Assembly (NCBI GenBank): GCA_002291945.1
Contig: DBAZ01000056.1
Span: forward strand, 1 to 17,290
DNA length: 17,290 bases
DNA from: Tepidimonas sp. UBA997
GTDB lineage: Bacteria > Pseudomonadota > Gammaproteobacteria > Burkholderiales > Burkholderiaceae_C
Direction: 5' to 3'
Below, piece by piece: positions 14,486 to 17,290 of this stretch; position 1 is the stretch's first letter, and each line of letters begins with the position of its first letter. Made by a program: the position numbers and the translations under genes. The notes under the pieces are model-generated. The model made no database searches. It was not told where the DNA came from and saw only the letters and a program-made list of their open reading frames with translations.

Positions 14486-14991
14486 GCAAGGGTGCAATAA
14501 AAAAGACGCCGGTTTTGGGCAGACCCACTATAATGGGCCTGCTTGATGGCGGCGACGGGTGTTTGGATGGCCTTGGAGTTTAAGGCACGCACGGCGTCCG
14601 ACCGCATCAGGCAATGGTAGCCGACCCGCCCGCACACCCGCTACTGATTCAGCCATGTGTGCTGCGGATGCAAACCTGCTCCCCTATTGCGAACCCGATA
14701 CGGAATACCCCAAGCGTTCAGCTACTGCCCCCCAACAGGCAGAGCTGGACGAGGAAACCAGTGACATCAAAGTGACTCAGGCAGCCGTGACACATGCCGA
14801 CTTGCCCCCTTTGAACACCGCGCTCCACGCGCCCATGCCCGGGTGCTCTTGACCCCTGCGTGCGCCACATGGCGTTGCACGGCGTCAAACACCGCAGCGG
14901 CTCTCCGGCAATTCCTCCTCGTTCGCTTCGGGCTGGCAGGCCACGGCTGTAGGCCCATGGATGGGCAGTTGTGACTTGAAAGTTTGAAAAA
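14486..14991 (+). other. rluC/rne intergenic region with presumed long rne leader
   Basis: This 506-bp region has no convincing protein gene. A TATAAT at 14529-14534 implies a transcript start near 14541 and a leader of about 450 nt for rne, in keeping with the long autoregulatory rne leader known in E. coli. Possible RNA elements are GCGCC-ACAT-GGCGT near 14862-14875 and GCCCA-TGGA-TGGGC at 14953-14966, 25 nt before the rne ATG. Two small frames are open: 24 codons at 14546-14620 and 65 codons at 14655-14852 (extendable to a GTG at 14559). Neither has an SD or a known relative. Confidence 0.55.
14519..14542 (+). promoter_or_regulatory. rne promoter -10 box inside a near-perfect palindrome
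   Basis: TATAAT (14529-14534) is a consensus -10. It is centred in GCAGACCCA-CTATAA-TGGGCCTGC, arms matching at 8 of 9 positions. No -35 is recognisable at 16-18 bp. The dyad could be an operator, or the reverse strand (TATAGT) could serve rluC. Confidence 0.55.
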
Positions 14992-17290
14992 ATGAAGCGC
15001 ATGTTGATCAACGCCACCCAGGCCGAAGAGCGGCGGCTGGCGATTGTGGACGGGCAGAAACTGCTCGATGTCGAGATCGAAATCGAGGGGCGTGAACAAC
15101 GCAAAGGCAATATCTATAAAGCCGTGGTGACGCGGGTCGAGCCTTCGCTGGAAGCCTGTTTCGTCGATTACGGCGAAGAACGCCACGGCTTTTTGCCATT
15201 CAAGGAAATTTCCCGGCAGTATTTCCAGGGCAACACCAGTCCTGCCCAAGCCCGCATTCAGGATGTCATCCGTGAAGGCCAGGAATTGCTGGTTCAGGTG
15301 GAAAAAGAAGAGCGCGGCAACAAAGGGGCCGCCCTGACCACTTTTGTCAGCTTGGCCGGGCGCTATGTGGTGCTGATGCCCAACAATCCCCGCGGCGGGG
15401 GCGTCAGCCGCCGGATCGAAGGCGAAGACCGGGCCGAATTGAAAGCCGCGCTCGATCAGCTCGATTACCCCCATGGCATGAGCATCATTGCGCGCACCGC
15501 CGGCATAGGCCGGGACGCCAGCGAATTGCAATGGGACCTCAATTATCTGCTCAAACTCTGGAGCGCGATCGACGGCGCGGCCAAATCGGGCAAAGGGGCA
15601 TTCCTGATCTACCAGGAATCCAGCCTCGTGATTCGCGCCATACGCGATTACTTCAACAGCGATATCGGCGAAATCCTGATCGACACGGACGACATTTACG
15701 AGCAGGCGCACCAGTTCATGTCGCACGTGATGCCGGAGCAGGGGCACCGCGTCAAGCGCTACCGCGACGACGCGCCGCTGTTCAGCCGTTTCCAGATCGA
15801 ACACCAGATTGAAACCGCTTACAGCCGCACCGTGCAACTGCCCAGCGGCGGCGCGATCGTGATCGACCAGACCGAAGCGCTGGTGGCGGTGGACGTGAAC
15901 TCGGCGCGCGCCATCAAGGGCGGCGACATCGAGGAAACCGCCACCCGCACCAACCTGGAAGCCGCCGACGAAGTGGCGCGGCAGGCGCGCTTGCGCGACT
16001 TGGGCGGGCTGATCGTGATCGACTTCATCGACATGGAGGAGAGCAAGAACCGCCGCGAAGTGGAAAACCGCCTGCGCGATGCGCTGCGCCAAGACCGCGC
16101 CCGGGTGCAGTTTGGCTCGATCAGCAAGTTCGGCCTGCTGGAGATGAGCCGCCAGCGGCTGCGTCCGGCCCTCAATGAAGGCGCGTCCATCCCCTGCCCG
16201 CGCTGTGGCGGTTCCGGCCACATCCGCGACACCGAATCATCGGCGCTGCAGATTCTGCGCGTGATCCAAGAAGAATCCCTCAAAGACAGCACCGCCGCCG
16301 TGTTCGTGCAGGTGCCGGTCGAGGTGGCCAGCTTTTTGCTCAACGAAAAGCGCACCGAGATCACCAAAATCGAGCTGCGCCAGCGCATCAACGTGCTGCT
16401 GGTGCCCAACAAATCGCTCGACACACCGCACTACAAACTGGAGCGCCTGAAGCACGAGGACCCGCGCCTCGACAACCTGGACGCGAGCTACAAGCTGGCC
16501 GACGAAAAAGACGACGTGGCCACGGTGACGCGCCGCAGCCAAGAGCGCACCAACCGCCAAGAACCGATCATCAAAGGCGTGCTGCCCGATGGCCCGGCCC
16601 CGGTGGCACCGCCCAAGGCCGAAACCCCTGCGCCAGTCGTTGCCACACCTGCAAGACCGGCACCCCAGGCTACGGCCCACCATGCCTCTGCACCTGCCGC
16701 AACGGGCTTCTTCGCTTGGTTGAAGCGCCTGTTTGGCATGGCACCCGAGGCTGCCCAAGCCGCCGCCACTGGTGCTGCCACCAGCGCCGCAACGCCTGCC
16801 GCTGCGCCGGGTCAGCCCGCAGCCCGCAGCGAGCCCAAGACCGGCCAGCGCGGTGGCCGTGGCCGCAGCGATCATGCCGGGGATGCCCGAGGTGCCGACA
16901 ACCGCAAAGGCGAACGCCTGGCGCGTGCCGACAGGGCCGAGCGGACGGACAGAAGCGAGCGCTCGGACCGCCCTGAGCGTAGCGAACGCACCGATGGGCG
17001 TAGCGAACGCACGGACGGTCGTCGCCCAGGCCCACGCCCGGAACGCGAGGCGGCACGTCGAGAGCCGCCGAAGGAAGCACCGCTTGCTGGCACCCTGGGC
17101 GAGTCCGAATCCGCACCCGGCTCCAGCGGCGTAACCACGACGGCCGAGAACCCGCGCCGGGAACGCGGCGAACGCGGCGAGAGCGGTGAACGCAGAGATG
17201 GCCGTCGCCGGGGGGGGCGCAGCGAGGGGCGGCCTGAATCCCGTCGCTCGGCTGAAGCACCGGCCACCGCCAGCGCTGCGGCCGACACGA
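14992..17290 (+). CDS. rne: Ribonuclease E, N-terminal 766 codons, cut by right edge
   Basis: The essential single-strand endoribonuclease that starts mRNA decay, processes rRNA and tRNA and scaffolds the degradosome at the inner membrane. The catalytic half matches E. coli throughout: S1 domain about 36-125, 5' sensor and RNase H-like parts, and the DNase I-like centre with metal ligands D301 in VAVDVNSARA and D344 in IVIDFIDM. The Zn-link is CPRC at 402-405. A small domain follows (ASFLLNEKR, VPNKSLDTPHY). After about 510 the chain is Ala/Pro-rich and disordered. It contains an amphipathic membrane-anchor-like helix GFFAWLKRLFGM (572-583) and then an Arg-rich RNA-binding tail (about 615-720) with RSERTDG repeats. 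The ATG at 14992 is chosen by homology (MKRMLINATQ); no SD is visible. The stop lies outside the window. Confidence 0.97.
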   Translation, partial: MKRMLINATQAEERRLAIVDGQKLLDVEIEIEGREQRKGNIYKAVVTRVEPSLEACFVDYGEERHGFLPFKEISRQYFQGNTSPAQARIQDVIREGQELLVQVEKEERGNKGAALTTFVSLAGRYVVLMPNNPRGGGVSRRIEGEDRAELKAALDQLDYPHGMSIIARTAGIGRDASELQWDLNYLLKLWSAIDGAAKSGKGAFLIYQESSLVIRAIRDYFNSDIGEILIDTDDIYEQAHQFMSHVMPEQGHRVKRYRDDAPLFSRFQIEHQIETAYSRTVQLPSGGAIVIDQTEALVAVDVNSARAIKGGDIEETATRTNLEAADEVARQARLRDLGGLIVIDFIDMEESKNRREVENRLRDALRQDRARVQFGSISKFGLLEMSRQRLRPALNEGASIPCPRCGGSGHIRDTESSALQILRVIQEESLKDSTAAVFVQVPVEVASFLLNEKRTEITKIELRQRINVLLVPNKSLDTPHYKLERLKHEDPRLDNLDASYKLADEKDDVATVTRRSQERTNRQEPIIKGVLPDGPAPVAPPKAETPAPVVATPARPAPQATAHHASAPAATGFFAWLKRLFGMAPEAAQAAATGAATSAATPAAAPGQPAARSEPKTGQRGGRGRSDHAGDARGADNRKGERLARADRAERTDRSERSDRPERSERTDGRSERTDGRRPGPRPEREAARREPPKEAPLAGTLGESESAPGSSGVTTTAENPRRERGERGESGERRDGRRRGGRSEGRPESRRSAEAPATASAAADT
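16977..17018 (+). repeat. 21-bp tandem repeat inside rne
   Basis: Two adjacent 21-bp units (16977-16997 and 16998-17018) differ at 2 positions and encode RSERTDG twice, at residues 663-669 and 670-676. The surrounding Arg/Ser/Asp/Glu run (RTDRSERSDRPERSERTDG) looks like older degenerate copies of the same unit. Confidence 0.8.

Noticed and set aside
14767..16221. 484-codon minus-strand open frame opposite rne
   Set aside because: It covers the conserved catalytic half of RNase E in antisense; its composition reflects the codon bias of rne.

Overview
The window is GC-rich (high G/C at third codon positions, long antisense open frames) and reads as a chromosomal segment of a betaproteobacterium, most likely Burkholderiales close to Comamonadaceae. 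The pointers are a TAXI-type fused TRAP transporter, a small Burkholderiales-style H-NS-like protein, the rne/rluC divergent pair and a class I fumarase divergent from acetyl-CoA synthetase. This placement is inferred from gene content and protein style; no database search was run. No phage, IS element, CRISPR array or toxin-antitoxin module is visible.

Layout. (1) 1-3137: the N-terminal 402 codons of acetyl-CoA synthetase (minus, cut by the left edge) diverge from class I fumarase (plus), which ends at a hairpin. (2) 3158-3889: a tRNA-Leu(UAA) and, only 16 nt after its CCA end, a conserved protein of unknown function, both minus. (3) 3975-11481: an uptake and catabolism block. A class III aminotransferase, a TAXI periplasmic binding protein and a fused 4TM/12TM TRAP permease lie in that order on the minus strand. 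A DadA-like FAD amino-acid dehydrogenase diverges from the aminotransferase across a 146-bp region rich in dyad symmetry. A LysR regulator converges on the dehydrogenase and overlaps it by 65 bp. (4) 11481-14485: a minus-strand housekeeping run of rluC, an H-NS-like gene, a HAD phosphatase and ylqF, leading into the LysR gene through a 1-nt stop/start overlap. (5) 14486-17290: a 506-nt region holding the presumed rne promoter and leader, then rne (RNase E), which runs off the right edge after 766 codons.

How the genes fit together. The aminotransferase, dehydrogenase, TRAP system and LysR regulator look like one system for importing and deaminating an amino acid, possibly a D-amino acid or opine-like compound; the substrate is not readable from sequence. 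A strong intrinsic terminator sits between the binding-protein and permease genes and would keep the soluble component in excess. The aminotransferase leader can fold so that its Shine-Dalgarno site is paired. acs and fumA serve central carbon metabolism. rluC, ylqF and rne serve ribosome maturation and RNA turnover.

The best leads for something undescribed are the regulatory structures rather than a new protein family: the dyad-rich aminotransferase/dehydrogenase region, the SD-pairing leader, the tRNA-mRNA dicistron without an SD, and the rne leader with a palindrome over its -10 box and a near-leaderless small ORF.
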